A program made the translations under genes and the position numbers. Below, in pieces: positions 24,414-33,973 of a stretch of DNA of 64,000 nt. Position 1 is the first letter of the stretch. Every line of letters starts with the position of its first letter. The notes beneath the pieces are model-generated. The model was not told the origin of the DNA and did not search any database. It saw only the letters and a list, made by a program, of their open reading frames with translations. This stretch comes from Actinomadura meyerae (GTDB taxonomy: Bacteria > Actinomycetota > Actinomycetes > Streptosporangiales > Streptosporangiaceae), in the NCBI RefSeq assembly GCF_900188445.1, contig NZ_FZOR01000005.1:124001-188000 (forward strand), in the 5' to 3' direction.

Positions 24414-25871
24414 ATGTCCGCACGTTCCGCACCGCCCGCCGGGCGCCGCTGGTGGGCGCTGGCGCTGATCGCGACCGCCCAGTTCATGGTGATCATGGAC
24501 ACGTCGATCATCGGGGTGGCGCTGCCCCGCATCCAGGCGGACCTCGGCTTCTCGCAGGAGAGCCTGTCCTGGGTGTTCAACGCCTACGTCGTCGGCTTCG
24601 GCGGTCTACTGCTGCTCGGCGGCCGGCTGTCGGACCTGTTCGGCGCCCGCCGGCTGTTCTCCACCGGGTGGGTCGTCCTGCTCGCCGGGTCCGCCGTCGC
24701 GGGCGCCGCCGGGAACGTCGGCGTGGAGCTGGCCGGACGCGCCGTCCAGGGCGTCGGCGCCGCGCTCATCGCGCCCGCCGCGCTGACCCTGCTGATGATG
24801 CTGTTCGGCACCGAGCCGCGCGAGCTGACCAAGGCGCTGTCCCTGTACGGCGCGGCGGCGCCGGCCGGCGGCACCGCGGGGGTGTTCCTCGGCGGCGTCA
24901 TCACCGAGTACCTGTCCTGGCCCTGGGTCTTCTACATCAACATCCCCATCGCCGTCGTCGCGCTGGCCGCCGCGCCCGCGCTGATGCCCGCCGGCGGGGC
25001 CGGCGCCCGCGGCCGGGTGGACGCCCTCGGCGCGCTGACCGTCACCGCGGGGCTGGGCGGTCTGGTCTTCGCCGTCGTCCGCGCACCTGAGGTCGGGTGG
25101 GACGCGCTCGAGACCTGGGCGGTCATGGCCGGCGGGCTCGTGCTGCTGGGAGCGTTCCTGGCCCTGCAGGCCGGCCGCCGCGCCCCGCTGATGCCGCTGT
25201 CGATCTTCCGGGCGCCGAACCTGGCCGCCGCGAACCTCGCGCAGCTGCTGCTCGGCGGCGCATGGATCCCGATGTGGTTCTTCCTGAACCTGTACCTGCA
25301 GCAGGTTCTCGGCTACAGCGCCTTCCCGTCGGGCGCGGCGCTGGTGCCGATGACCGCGCTGATCATGCTCGGGATGATCGTCCTGGCGCCGCGGGTCATC
25401 GGGCGCCTCGGCGCCAAGGCCGCGACCGTCACCGGGCTGCTGGTGCTGGCCGCCGGGATGGGCTGGCTGTCGCTGATCCGCCCGGACGGGAACTACTGGG
25501 TGGACGTGCTGCCGGCCTCCCTGGTCGCCGCGCTCGGGATGTCGCTGGCCTTCATCCCCTCGCTCGGCACCGCGCTGTCGGCGGCCCGTCCGGAGGAGGG
25601 CGGGCTCGCCTCCGGCATCGTCAACACCGGCTACCAGGTCGGGTCGGCGCTCGGCCTGGCGGCCATGACCGCCATCGCCGCCGCCTCCGGGGCGGACCGG
25701 CTCGGGGACCTGCCCGCGCTCACCGACGGGTTCTCCGCCGCCTTCACCGGCGCCGCGCTCATCGCGCTCGCCGGCGCGGGGCTCGCCGCCGCCACCCTCC
25801 GGACCCCCCGGCCGGACGCCACCGCCGCAGCCGCGCCGCGGCGGGAGGACGAGAAGGCGGCCGGGCGCTGA
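24414..25871 (+). CDS. MFS drug exporter, DHA2 (EmrB/QacA-like) family
   Basis: 485 aa with about 14 membrane helices. The N-terminal MDTSIIGVALPRIQADLGFS is the D1 motif of the 14-TM family, and GGRLSDLFGARRLF is motif A. It would export drugs by proton antiport. ATG 24414 follows the strong ribosome site AGGAGGAGGA. Twin TACCC-N5-GGGTA operators cover its promoter. The convergent TetR gene at its 3' end has different operators of its own, so the repressor acting here is probably encoded elsewhere. Confidence 0.9.
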   Translation: MSARSAPPAGRRWWALALIATAQFMVIMDTSIIGVALPRIQADLGFSQESLSWVFNAYVVGFGGLLLLGGRLSDLFGARRLFSTGWVVLLAGSAVAGAAGNVGVELAGRAVQGVGAALIAPAALTLLMMLFGTEPRELTKALSLYGAAAPAGGTAGVFLGGVITEYLSWPWVFYINIPIAVVALAAAPALMPAGGAGARGRVDALGALTVTAGLGGLVFAVVRAPEVGWDALETWAVMAGGLVLLGAFLALQAGRRAPLMPLSIFRAPNLAAANLAQLLLGGAWIPMWFFLNLYLQQVLGYSAFPSGAALVPMTALIMLGMIVLAPRVIGRLGAKAATVTGLLVLAAGMGWLSLIRPDGNYWVDVLPASLVAALGMSLAFIPSLGTALSAARPEEGGLASGIVNTGYQVGSALGLAAMTAIAAASGADRLGDLPALTDGFSAAFTGAALIALAGAGLAAATLRTPRPDATAAAAPRREDEKAAGR

Positions 25872-25884
25872 CCCGGCCATCAGG

Positions 25885-25927
25885 CGACGGCACGTCCACC
25901 GCACCAGGTGCGGGGCGCGTGCCGTCG
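25885..25927. terminator. bidirectional terminator between MFS and TetR genes
   Basis: A perfect 10-bp stem CGACGGCACG/CGTGCCGTCG with a 23-base loop that itself contains a GCAC/GTGC mini-hairpin, placed in the convergent gap. Confidence 0.7.
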
Positions 25928-26016
25928 TCCGCGTGTTGGACGGTCGGACGGAGGCGCGAAGTGACGGCCGCATGGCGGTCGTCGCGTTGGTGCGATGCGC
26001 CGCGTTGCCGTCGGGA

Positions 26017-26619
26017 TCAGGTGTTCAGGTCGGCCGCGTGGCGCATGGCGGCGCGGGCGCGGGCCGGAGCCGAGGGGTCCTCCAGTAGCTGGATCTCCTG
26101 GTTGGCCGCCATGGCCAGGCCGGCCAGCACCGTGGCGACCTCCTCGGCGGGACGGTGCGGGCCGGGCAGCTCGGCCTGGGCGGCGGCGATCTCCTCCGTC
26201 AGCGACCGGCGCTGGGCCGCGACGATCTCGCGCAGCCGCTCGCGCAGCGGCCCCGGCCGCCCGTCCAGCTCGGCCGACGCGGCCGTGATGAAGCAGCCGC
26301 CGGGGAACGGGCAGTCGGCCAGGTACTCCACCCAGCCGTCGATCAGCCGGGCCAGGCGCTCCGGGCCGGGCGGCAGGTCCACCAGGGGTGCGATGACCGC
26401 CGCGCGGAAGACCTCGCCCGCCTGGTCGAGCGCGGCCATCTGGAGCCGGTCGCGAGAACCGAACGGGCCGACCAGGCCCGCCTTGCTCATGCCGAGCCGC
26501 TGCGCGAGCGTGCCGAGCGTCAGCCCCTCCAGCCCCAGCCGGGAGGCGTCCTGGACCGCCGCCCGCACGATCCGGTCGCGGGTGCGGGCCGCTTCGGCCG
26601 CCGAGTGACGCGGAGACAT
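26017..26619 (-). CDS. TetR-family regulator
   Basis: 200 aa. The HTH is at residues 15-60 (TRDRIVRAAVQDASRLGLEG and GMSKAGLVGPFGSRDRLQMA). The C-terminal domain with PFPGGCFITAASAELD resembles the TetR_C_6-type group. It is divergent from a TIGR03086-family gene, and two related 18-base operators fill the 75-base gap. The preceding MFS exporter is convergent and separated by a terminator, so it is not obviously a target. Confidence 0.87.
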   Translation of the reverse strand: MSPRHSAAEAARTRDRIVRAAVQDASRLGLEGLTLGTLAQRLGMSKAGLVGPFGSRDRLQMAALDQAGEVFRAAVIAPLVDLPPGPERLARLIDGWVEYLADCPFPGGCFITAASAELDGRPGPLRERLREIVAAQRRSLTEEIAAAQAELPGPHRPAEEVATVLAGLAMAANQEIQLLEDPSAPARARAAMRHAADLNT

Positions 26620-26630
26620 GCCCCCAGACT

Positions 26631-26648
26631 AGCGAACGGGCGTACGCT
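26631..26648. promoter_or_regulatory. TetR operator A in the TetR/TIGR03086 divergent gap
   Basis: AGCGAACGGGCGTACGCT, a near-perfect palindrome of form AGCGnACGnnCGTnCGCT. It ends seven bases before a second copy and lies 12 bases upstream of the TetR start. Confidence 0.65.
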
Positions 26649-26654
26649 ATTTTT

Positions 26655-26672
26655 AGCTGACGATCGTTCGCC
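26655..26672. promoter_or_regulatory. TetR operator B in the TetR/TIGR03086 divergent gap
   Basis: AGCTGACGATCGTTCGCC, the second copy of the AGCGnACGnnCGTnCGCT pattern with a perfect ACG-AT-CGT core. Centre-to-centre spacing to copy A is 24 bases. Together they suggest joint control of both divergent genes. Confidence 0.62.
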
Positions 26673-26694
26673 AAACCTGAGAGGCCCGTCCGAC

Positions 26695-27252
26695 ATGACC
26701 GATCTGCTCCGGCTCGACGCCACCGCGCTCGCCCTGCTGGGCCACGATGTCGCCGTCATCCCCGACACCGCCATGGACGCCCCCACCCCCTGCGACGGAT
26801 GGACGGTCGCCGACCTGCTCCGCCACATGAACGAACGGCACGAGGCCATCGCCCGGACGGTGCTGCCGCCCGTCGAGCCGGGCGCGGACCCGCGCGACGA
26901 CTTCGCCCGCATCGCCGCACGGTGCCTCTCCGTCCTGGAGCGGGCGGGCCACACCGTGGAGCTGCCGCAGCGCGGCCCGACACCGACCGAACTGGTCCTC
27001 GGCGTCCACACTGTCGACATGCTGGTCCACCGCTGGGACCTGGCGCGCGCGCTGCGGACCACGCCGTTCGTGCCGTCCCGGCTGGCCGAGGCGGCGCTGC
27101 CGCTCGCCCGCGCCAACACCGCGCCGGGCAGTCCGTTCAACGGGCCCGGCGGCGTCTACGACCCGCCGCTCGCCGAGGACCCGGACCGTCCGGCGATCGA
27201 CAACCTCGCCGCCCTCCTGGGCCGCGACCCGGAGTGGGCGCCGCCGGCCTGA
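26695..27252 (+). CDS. TIGR03086-family (DinB/maleylpyruvate-isomerase-like) metal-binding protein
   Basis: 185 aa four-helix-bundle protein of the DinB/mycothiol-dependent isomerase superfamily. CDGWTVADLLRHMNERH (about residues 33-49) holds the first conserved His, and VLGVHTVDMLVHRWDLARAL (about 101-121) holds the other metal His. Members may use mycothiol for conjugation or isomerisation; most are uncharacterised. It is divergent from and probably repressed by the TetR at 26017. It converges on the kinase gene with a one-base gap. Confidence 0.85.
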   Translation: MTDLLRLDATALALLGHDVAVIPDTAMDAPTPCDGWTVADLLRHMNERHEAIARTVLPPVEPGADPRDDFARIAARCLSVLERAGHTVELPQRGPTPTELVLGVHTVDMLVHRWDLARALRTTPFVPSRLAEAALPLARANTAPGSPFNGPGGVYDPPLAEDPDRPAIDNLAALLGRDPEWAPPA

Positions 27253-27253
27253 G

Positions 27254-29428
27254 TCAGCGGGTGATCGCGGCCGCGCGCAGGCGGCCGTCACCCGCGCCGA
27301 AGTAGACGACCCCGCCGGACACCACGGCGGTGGGGTCCTCGTCGTCCGCCAGCGTGACCTTCCCCAGGGAGGCGCCGTCCTCGGCGTTCAGGAGGTGGAG
27401 CTCGCCGGAGCCGGTGCAGACGTACACCGTCCCGGACGCCACGGTCGGCGACGTGCTCACCTGGGGAAGGTCGCGGCGCCACAGCACCGCGCCGGTCTCG
27501 GCGTTGAACGCGAACGCCTTCCCTTCCTTCCCTTCGGAGGCCACGTTGCCGGCGACGTAGAGGACTCCGTCGGACACCACGGGAAGCGCCGAGTCCGAGA
27601 AGTCGTGGAGGCCCGTGGGGGTCCTCCACAGCAGCCTGCCGTCGCCCGGGTCGTGGGCCGAGACGGTGCCGTCCTCACCGAGCCCGTACATGACGCCGCC
27701 GATCACGTTGATCGACTCCGGTCGGCTCTCGAGTTCGTCGGCGAAGGGAGCCTTCCACAGGCGCTCGCCGGTGTCGGCGTTCAGCGCGTGCAGTTCCGGG
27801 CCGCTCGCGTCGAGACTGCTCGCGACGTAGTAGAGGACGTTCTGGTGGGCCGTGGTCTCCCACACGAACGCGGCTTCGTGGCTCCACGCCTTCTTGCCGG
27901 AGCGGGTGCTCAGCGCGTACACCGACGTCTTCCTGTCGCCGAGCCGTTCGTAGTAGTACACGTTCCGGCCGGACAGCGCCTCGTCCAGCAGCAGCGAACG
28001 GGCCGGGTACTCCCACACGCGGCGGCCGGAACCGGCGTCCAGCGCGAGCACGGCGCTGCTGTCACTGGTCCGGGACGAGTCGGAATAGGCGTGGACGTAC
28101 ATCCGGTCACCGGAAACGATCATTGACGCGCCGCTGCCCCAGGCCCGGTCGTGCTTCCAGCGGGCGTGGCCGGTCCGGGCGTCCACCGCGTGGATGACTC
28201 CGTCGCCGTCGCCGAAGTACAGCGTCCCGTTCTGGATCTGCGGCGACCAGCCCGGGTCGGCGGCATAGGACCACAGCTGCTTCAGCACCGGCGGGCGGGG
28301 CTCGGCGGTGGGTTCGGCGCGGCGTCCGCGGTCGGCGTCCGGCTCTCCGCCGGTGAGGAGCAGCGTGGTGGCGACCGTGACGAGGACGGTGACGGCGGCG
28401 ACGCCCGTGAGGACGCGGCCCCGCGTGAGCAACCGCCGGGGAGAGGGCCCCGGGGGCGGGCCCTGGTACGGCGCCGTCGCCACGGCGGTGGGGGCGGCGG
28501 CTGGGTCGGCGGGTGGTGGTGGCGGCGCGGGGACGGTGCGGGTGATCTGGGTCGTCACCGGCTCGGGGAGCCAACCGACTCCGCCGGGCGGCCATGCCCG
28601 TGACGCGCGCCCCAGCTCCTCGACCAGATGGGGCACGGTCGGACGCCGGCCGGGGTCCTTTTCCAGGCAGCGGGTCACGACGTCCACCAGCCCGGACGGC
28701 ACGCCGGAGAGGTCGGGGGCCCCGTGGACGACCCGGTAGTTCAGCGCGTGGACGGAGCCGCCGCCGAACGGCCCGGCCCCGGTCGCCGCGTACGCCAGCA
28801 CCGCGCCGAGGGAGAAGACGTCGCTCAGCGGGCCGACCTCGCCGCCCCGCAGCTGCTCCGGGGACATGAAGCCGGGCGTGCCGACCATCGCCCCGGTCAC
28901 CGTCAGCCGGGTACCCTCGGACGCCAGCGCGATCCCGAAGTCGATCAGGCGCGGGCCGTCCACGGCGAGCAGCACGTTCGACGGTTTGAGGTCGCGGTGG
29001 ACCACCCCGGCGGCGTGGACGCTCTCCAGTGCCTCCGCCAGTGCGGCGCCGAGGGCCCGGACCGTCCCCTCCGGGAGTGCGCCGTGCGCGTCGAGCGCGG
29101 CCTTCAACGACAGCCCGGGGACGTACTCGGTGGCGAGCCAGGGCGGCGTCCCGTCCGGGTCGGCGTCGACCACAGCGGCGGTGAAGGGACCGCTCACGCG
29201 GCGGGCCGCCTCGACCTCGCGGACGAACCGGCGCCGGAACCCCGGGTCCTCCGCCAGTTCCGCCCGCACCACCTTCACCGCGACCGCGCGGCCGCCCGGC
29301 GACGACGCCAGGAACACCCGGCCCATCCCGCCGCCGCCGAGCCGCCCGGCGAGCCGGTAGGGCCCGAGCTGCACAGGGTCGCTCGCCTCCAGCGGCGCGT
29401 ACGCGTCCACTCGGGTCTCCCTCTCCAT
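27254..29428 (-). CDS. membrane Ser/Thr protein kinase with extracellular PQQ-type beta-propeller (second of pair)
   Basis: 724 aa. The cytoplasmic Hanks kinase (residues about 20-275) has LGGGGMGRVFLA (glycine loop), VAVKVV (Lys), HRDLKPSNVLL (catalytic Asp), LIDFGIA (DFG) and GTPGFMSPEQL. A Pro-rich juxtamembrane stretch and one TM helix (about 373-395) follow. An outer propeller comes next, with repeats of the type D-x-x-TG-x-x-x-W (VIHAVDARTGHARWKHD, LHALNADTGERLWKA, AFNAETGAVLWRRD). The propeller likely senses a wall or extracellular ligand. Start ATG 29428 overlaps the stop of the sister kinase by one base (TGATG), so the two are co-translated. The two arose by tandem duplication. Confidence 0.88.
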   Translation of the reverse strand: MERETRVDAYAPLEASDPVQLGPYRLAGRLGGGGMGRVFLASSPGGRAVAVKVVRAELAEDPGFRRRFVREVEAARRVSGPFTAAVVDADPDGTPPWLATEYVPGLSLKAALDAHGALPEGTVRALGAALAEALESVHAAGVVHRDLKPSNVLLAVDGPRLIDFGIALASEGTRLTVTGAMVGTPGFMSPEQLRGGEVGPLSDVFSLGAVLAYAATGAGPFGGGSVHALNYRVVHGAPDLSGVPSGLVDVVTRCLEKDPGRRPTVPHLVEELGRASRAWPPGGVGWLPEPVTTQITRTVPAPPPPPADPAAAPTAVATAPYQGPPPGPSPRRLLTRGRVLTGVAAVTVLVTVATTLLLTGGEPDADRGRRAEPTAEPRPPVLKQLWSYAADPGWSPQIQNGTLYFGDGDGVIHAVDARTGHARWKHDRAWGSGASMIVSGDRMYVHAYSDSSRTSDSSAVLALDAGSGRRVWEYPARSLLLDEALSGRNVYYYERLGDRKTSVYALSTRSGKKAWSHEAAFVWETTAHQNVLYYVASSLDASGPELHALNADTGERLWKAPFADELESRPESINVIGGVMYGLGEDGTVSAHDPGDGRLLWRTPTGLHDFSDSALPVVSDGVLYVAGNVASEGKEGKAFAFNAETGAVLWRRDLPQVSTSPTVASGTVYVCTGSGELHLLNAEDGASLGKVTLADDEDPTAVVSGGVVYFGAGDGRLRAAAITR

Positions 29429-31518
29429 CAGCCGGCGTCCGAGAACACGCGCAGGACGTCGTCTTCCTGGACGTAAAGGCGGCCGTCGATGACGCTCAGG
29501 TCTCCGCCGACGTGCTTCTTCCAGAGGCGGTCGCCGGTGCGGGCGTCGAGGGCGTAGAGGTAGCCCGCCTCCTCGTCGCCGCCGTCGTCGAACAGCACCG
29601 TCCCGTTCCGGACCGACTGGAGATGGACCTCCTTCGCGCCCGGCCTGTGGCGCCACAGCGGCTTGCCGGTGGCGGCGTCGAAGGCGCACACGTAGCCGTC
29701 GTTCTCGAAGTAGGCGACGCCGTCCGCGATGATCGGGGGGCCGGCCCCCTCGGCGATGGCGGGGTCCCAGGAGTCGCCCTCGAAGCCCTGCTTCCACGCG
29801 TACCGGCCCGTCGCGGCGTTCACCGCGTGCAGGGAACCGTCCCGGAGGCCGAAGTAGACGGTGCCGTTCACGCTCTTGGGGGACGTCTGGAGCTGCTCCC
29901 CGACCTTGAGGCGCCAGAGGTTCGCGCCGGTCTCCGCGTCCACCGCCCGCAGGGTGCCGTCATTGATCACCACGAAGACGACTCCTGCGGAGACGGACGG
30001 TCCCTTCTTCGAGAAGCCGTCGTAGACGTTCCGCCAGATCTCCCGCCCGGTGCGGGCGTCCCGCGCGATCAGCCGGACGTCCGACGCGTAGAGCCGCTCC
30101 CCGACGATCTCGATCTCCGGATGGATGCCGTGGTCCTTCGACTTCCACAGCTCCCTGCCGTCGCGGGCGTCCCGCGCGTAGGTGTACTCACCGGCGCCGT
30201 AGTACACCATCGACTCGGTGGCGCCCAGGAACAGCGGGCCCGTCGGGACATCGCCCAGGGGATGCGCGAACTTCCAGCGCAGGCGGCCGGTCTCGGCTTC
30301 CAGGGCGTACAGGACGCCTTTCTGGTCCTCGATGTACGCCGTGCCGCCGATCACCTGCAATAGGTGCATGCCCTCTTCCAGGGGGAAGGTCCACAGCTCC
30401 TTGCGCTCGCCCTTCCCGGTCGCCTCGGTCTTCTCCCCGTCCCCCGTCAGCCGGACGGCGAGGACGATCGCCGCGATGACGAGCGCGATCGCCGCGGCGG
30501 CGGCCGCCACGGCGAGGACCGGTCGCCGCGCGGGGTTCGGCGGCCGTGTTCGTCCCACCGACGCGGGCGGAACGGGCGGCAGGTCGGGCGGTACCTGCGG
30601 ACCGGGCGGCGGCGAGATCGGGGCCGACCGGACGCGCAGGACCTCGGCGGCCACCGGGGCCGGCAGCCAGCCCGCCTCCGTGAAGAAGCCCGCGGCCAGC
30701 CCGGTCCCCGCCGCGCTGCTCAGCTCCTCGACCAGGTCGGGGACGGTGGGCCGCCGACCGGGGTCCCTGGACAGGCAGCGGGCGGCGACGTCCGCCAGCG
30801 CGGGCGGGACGCCGGTCAGGTCCGGTTCCTCGTGGACGACCCGGTAGTTCAGGGCGTGGGCGTGCCCGGCTCCGAACGGGCCGGTGCCGGTCGCCGCGAA
30901 CACCAGCACGGCGCCGAGGGCGAAGACGTCGCCGGCGGCGGTGACCTCGTCGGCGACGAGCTGCTCGGGGGCGATGTAGCCGGGCGTGCCGATGACCATG
31001 CCGGTCTCGGTCAGCTCGGTGGACTCGGCCGCCCGCGCGATCCCGAAGTCGATGACGCGCGGGCCGTCGGCCGCCAGCAGCACGTTCGACGGCTTGAGGT
31101 CGCGGTGGACCACCCCCGCCGCGTGCACGCTCTCCAGCGCCTCGGCGAGCGCGGCGCCCAGCGCGAGCACCGTCCCCTCCGGCCAGGCGCCGTGCGCGTC
31201 CACCGCCGCCTCCAGGGAGAGGCCGGGCACGTACTCGGTGGCGAGCCAGGGCGGCGTCCCGTCGGGGTCGGCGTCGATCACGGCGGCGGTGAAGAAACCG
31301 CTGACCTGGCGGGCCGCGTCGACCTCCCGGACGAACCGGCGCCGGAAGCCGGGGTCGTCCGCGAGCTCGTCCCGCACCGCCTTCACCGCGACCGCGCGCC
31401 CGCCCGGCGACAGGGCGAGGAAGACCGTGCCCATCCCGCCGCCGCCGAGCCGCCCCGTGATCCGGTACCGGCCGAGCCGATCCGGATCGCCCGGCCGCGG
31501 CGGAGCGGCACCGCTCAC
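29428..31518 (-). CDS. membrane Ser/Thr protein kinase with extracellular PQQ-type beta-propeller (first of pair)
   Basis: 696 aa with the same plan as its downstream neighbour. The kinase (about residues 15-270) has LGGGGMGTVFLA, HRDLKPSNVLLAADGPRVID, DFGIA and GTPGYIAPEQL. A Pro-rich linker and a TM helix (VLAVAAAAAAIALVIAAIVL) precede an outer propeller with repeats such as LYALEAETGRLRWKF, LIARDARTGREIWRN and LHAVNAATGRYAWKQ. GTG 31518 is preferred because GGGAGGG lies just before it; the frame extends upstream to 31617 without a ribosome site. Kinase halves of the pair are very similar while the propellers differ more, suggesting different ligands. Confidence 0.88.
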   Translation of the reverse strand: MSGAAPPRPGDPDRLGRYRITGRLGGGGMGTVFLALSPGGRAVAVKAVRDELADDPGFRRRFVREVDAARQVSGFFTAAVIDADPDGTPPWLATEYVPGLSLEAAVDAHGAWPEGTVLALGAALAEALESVHAAGVVHRDLKPSNVLLAADGPRVIDFGIARAAESTELTETGMVIGTPGYIAPEQLVADEVTAAGDVFALGAVLVFAATGTGPFGAGHAHALNYRVVHEEPDLTGVPPALADVAARCLSRDPGRRPTVPDLVEELSSAAGTGLAAGFFTEAGWLPAPVAAEVLRVRSAPISPPPGPQVPPDLPPVPPASVGRTRPPNPARRPVLAVAAAAAAIALVIAAIVLAVRLTGDGEKTEATGKGERKELWTFPLEEGMHLLQVIGGTAYIEDQKGVLYALEAETGRLRWKFAHPLGDVPTGPLFLGATESMVYYGAGEYTYARDARDGRELWKSKDHGIHPEIEIVGERLYASDVRLIARDARTGREIWRNVYDGFSKKGPSVSAGVVFVVINDGTLRAVDAETGANLWRLKVGEQLQTSPKSVNGTVYFGLRDGSLHAVNAATGRYAWKQGFEGDSWDPAIAEGAGPPIIADGVAYFENDGYVCAFDAATGKPLWRHRPGAKEVHLQSVRNGTVLFDDGGDEEAGYLYALDARTGDRLWKKHVGGDLSVIDGRLYVQEDDVLRVFSDAG

Positions 31519-31717
31519 TCGGCTCCCTCCCCGGCCGCGGTGCCGGGATACGGCCCGGACCTGCCCGGTGTCAGGCGCATGATCATAGTCGGGGCTCTCC
31601 ATCGTCGGCGGGGGCAACGGGGGACTCGCCTACAGATAGACGCTCATGTTCGACAGAGAGTTCGCCCCGCTTCACCGCCGTCGTCCCCGGAGCCGAGCCG
31701 ACCCCGTCAGCGGCGGG

Positions 31718-33829
31718 TCATGAGCGCCGTGCGGGCCACCAGGTCCGGTCGCCGAGCCAGGTGACCAGGGCGGGCACCTGGAGCGACCGGACGAGCAGGG
31801 TGTCGATCAGGACACCGGTCGCGACGGCCAGGCCCACCTGCGCGACGGTCACGTCCGGGATCTGGGTGAGGGCCAGGAACGTGCCCGCCAGGACGAGCCC
31901 GGCGGCGGAGATCACCCCGCCGGTCGCGGTGAGGCCCCGGCGGACCGCCTCCGCCGTCGCCGCGCGGCGGCGCTCCTCCCGGACGCGCTCCATCAGGAAG
32001 ATGTTGTAGTCGACGCCGAGCGCGACGAGGAACACGAAGATGTAGACGAACAGGTCGGCGGCGACGCCCCCGTGGCCGAGGGCGTGGGTGAACAGCAGCG
32101 CCGAGACGCCGAGCGCGGCGGCGAAGGACAGCACGACGGTCGCGAGCAGCACCAGCGGCGCGACGGCCGACCGGAGCAGCAGCCCGAGGATCACGGTGAT
32201 CGCCAGCAGCACGAGCGGGACGATCCGCGCGGTGTCGCCGAGGGCGGCGTCCCGGTAGTCGGCCTGGACCGCGGGCATCCCGCCGACGAGCGACCCGGGC
32301 GCCGCGTCGCCCAGCCGGTCGCGGAGCCGGTCGATGGCGCCGGCGGCGCCGTCCCCGTAGGGCGCGACGGCGAGTTCGACCCGCAGCGTGCTCCGCCCGG
32401 CGAGGGGAGGCGCCTGCTCGGCCTTCGCCACGCCGTCCGTCCCCGCGGCGGCCCGTTCGGCGGCGGCCACCGCCGCGGGCGGGGCACCGGCGGGCAGCAC
32501 CACGGTGAGCGGGTCGGACGCACCGTCCGGGAAATGGTCGGCGAGCACCTGCCGGCCCGCGACCGACTCGCTGTTCGGCGGGACCTTGTCGACGGGGTCG
32601 GCGCTGACGTGCAGGCCGGTCAGCCCGAACGCGGCGAAGCCCAGCGCGCCGGTGACGAGGACGGCCACGAGCCGGGGGCGGCGCCCGACGAGGCCCGCGA
32701 CGGCGCCCCACAGCCGGTGCCGCCCGGCGCCGCGGTCCCGCCCCGGGGACGGGACGCGCGGCCACAGCACCCACCGTCCGGCGCAGGCGAGCAGGGCGGG
32801 CAGCAGGGTCAGCATGGCCGCGAGCGCCACCGCGATCCCGGACGCGGCGACGGGCCCGAGCCCGCGCAGCCCGGCGAGGTCGGCGACCAGCAGGCACAGC
32901 AGCCCGGCGGTGACGGTCGCGGCGCTCGCGACGATGGCGGGCGCGGTGCGGCGCAGCGCCTCGGCGAGCGCCTCGTGCCGGTCGGCGTGCCTGGCCAGTT
33001 CCTCGCGGTACCGGTCGAGCAGCAGCAGCGCGTAGTCGGTCGCGGCGCCGAACACCAGCACGATGAGGATGGCGGACGACAGGTCGGTGACGGCGAGCCC
33101 GGCCCGCGCCAGTCCGTAGGCGCCGCCCCGGGCCACCATCACGGCCAGCCCGGCGGCGAACAGCGGCACCAGCCACAGGACGGGGCTGCGGTAGGTCAGC
33201 AGGAGGAGGATGGCGACGATCGCCATGCTGGTCAGCAGGAGCGGGCCGTCGACGTCACCGCCGTCGTTGTCGGTGTCGAGCGCGGCCTCCCCCGTCACCA
33301 GGGCGCGCAGCCCGGCGGAGTCAAGGCCGGAGGTCGCGTCGCGCAGCCGCTCCACGGCCGTCGCGACGGTGTCGTCATCGGCCTCGCGCGGCCGGACATC
33401 GACGCTGAACAGCGCCGCCGCACCGTCCTGCGACGTCCGGACCGGCCCCGGCGCCTGCACGCCCGGCACGCCGAGCGCACCGGCCCGCTCGCGGGCGTCC
33501 GCGATCGCCGCGCGGTCGGCGGCGGTCAGCGCCCCGCCGGACGCGCGGTGGAAGACGACGACGGCGGTCTCGGCGTCCGGGCGCGCGGGGTCGGGCTCGG
33601 CCAGCCGGGCCACCTCGCTCGACTCGAACCCGCCGGGCAGGTAGGCGGCGGAGTCGTCGCGCTGCACGTCGCCCAGCCGGGACGCGAACGCCGTCGCCAC
33701 GATCGCGAGCGCGATCCAGGCCAGCAGCACCGGCCATTTCGCGGCTCTGACCGTCCGGCCGAGGCGGGTGGCCGGCGGCGGTGCGGGACGGGCGGCACGG
33801 GGCGGGTTCTCGGGCTCGGTCTGCGACAT
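31718..33829 (-). CDS. MMPL/RND-family membrane transporter
   Basis: 703 aa. Twelve or so TM helices in two halves, each half with a first helix, a large outer loop and a five-helix bundle. AILIVLVFGAATDYALLLLDRYREEL and VFLVALGVDYNIFLMERVREER are the two MMPL signature regions carrying the proton-path Asp/Tyr residues. Such proteins export lipids, siderophores or drugs. It is divergent from a two-component system (144-base gap) that probably controls it. ATG 33829 is the only sensible start; the longer open frame upstream is a GC artefact. Confidence 0.9.
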   Translation of the reverse strand: MSQTEPENPPRAARPAPPPATRLGRTVRAAKWPVLLAWIALAIVATAFASRLGDVQRDDSAAYLPGGFESSEVARLAEPDPARPDAETAVVVFHRASGGALTAADRAAIADARERAGALGVPGVQAPGPVRTSQDGAAALFSVDVRPREADDDTVATAVERLRDATSGLDSAGLRALVTGEAALDTDNDGGDVDGPLLLTSMAIVAILLLLTYRSPVLWLVPLFAAGLAVMVARGGAYGLARAGLAVTDLSSAILIVLVFGAATDYALLLLDRYREELARHADRHEALAEALRRTAPAIVASAATVTAGLLCLLVADLAGLRGLGPVAASGIAVALAAMLTLLPALLACAGRWVLWPRVPSPGRDRGAGRHRLWGAVAGLVGRRPRLVAVLVTGALGFAAFGLTGLHVSADPVDKVPPNSESVAGRQVLADHFPDGASDPLTVVLPAGAPPAAVAAAERAAAGTDGVAKAEQAPPLAGRSTLRVELAVAPYGDGAAGAIDRLRDRLGDAAPGSLVGGMPAVQADYRDAALGDTARIVPLVLLAITVILGLLLRSAVAPLVLLATVVLSFAAALGVSALLFTHALGHGGVAADLFVYIFVFLVALGVDYNIFLMERVREERRRAATAEAVRRGLTATGGVISAAGLVLAGTFLALTQIPDVTVAQVGLAVATGVLIDTLLVRSLQVPALVTWLGDRTWWPARRS

Positions 33830-33973
33830 GGCGTCCAGTCCAGCCGCCGCGGCCGGGCCGCCGCATCGCCGGAACGAGTGCATCCGGCGGGCGCGGTACG
33901 GCCGGAGAGCCAGCGCCCGGTTGGCTCTTCCGGGCGATGCCGCGGGTCCCGGCCGCTCCCTAGCATCAAGGCG

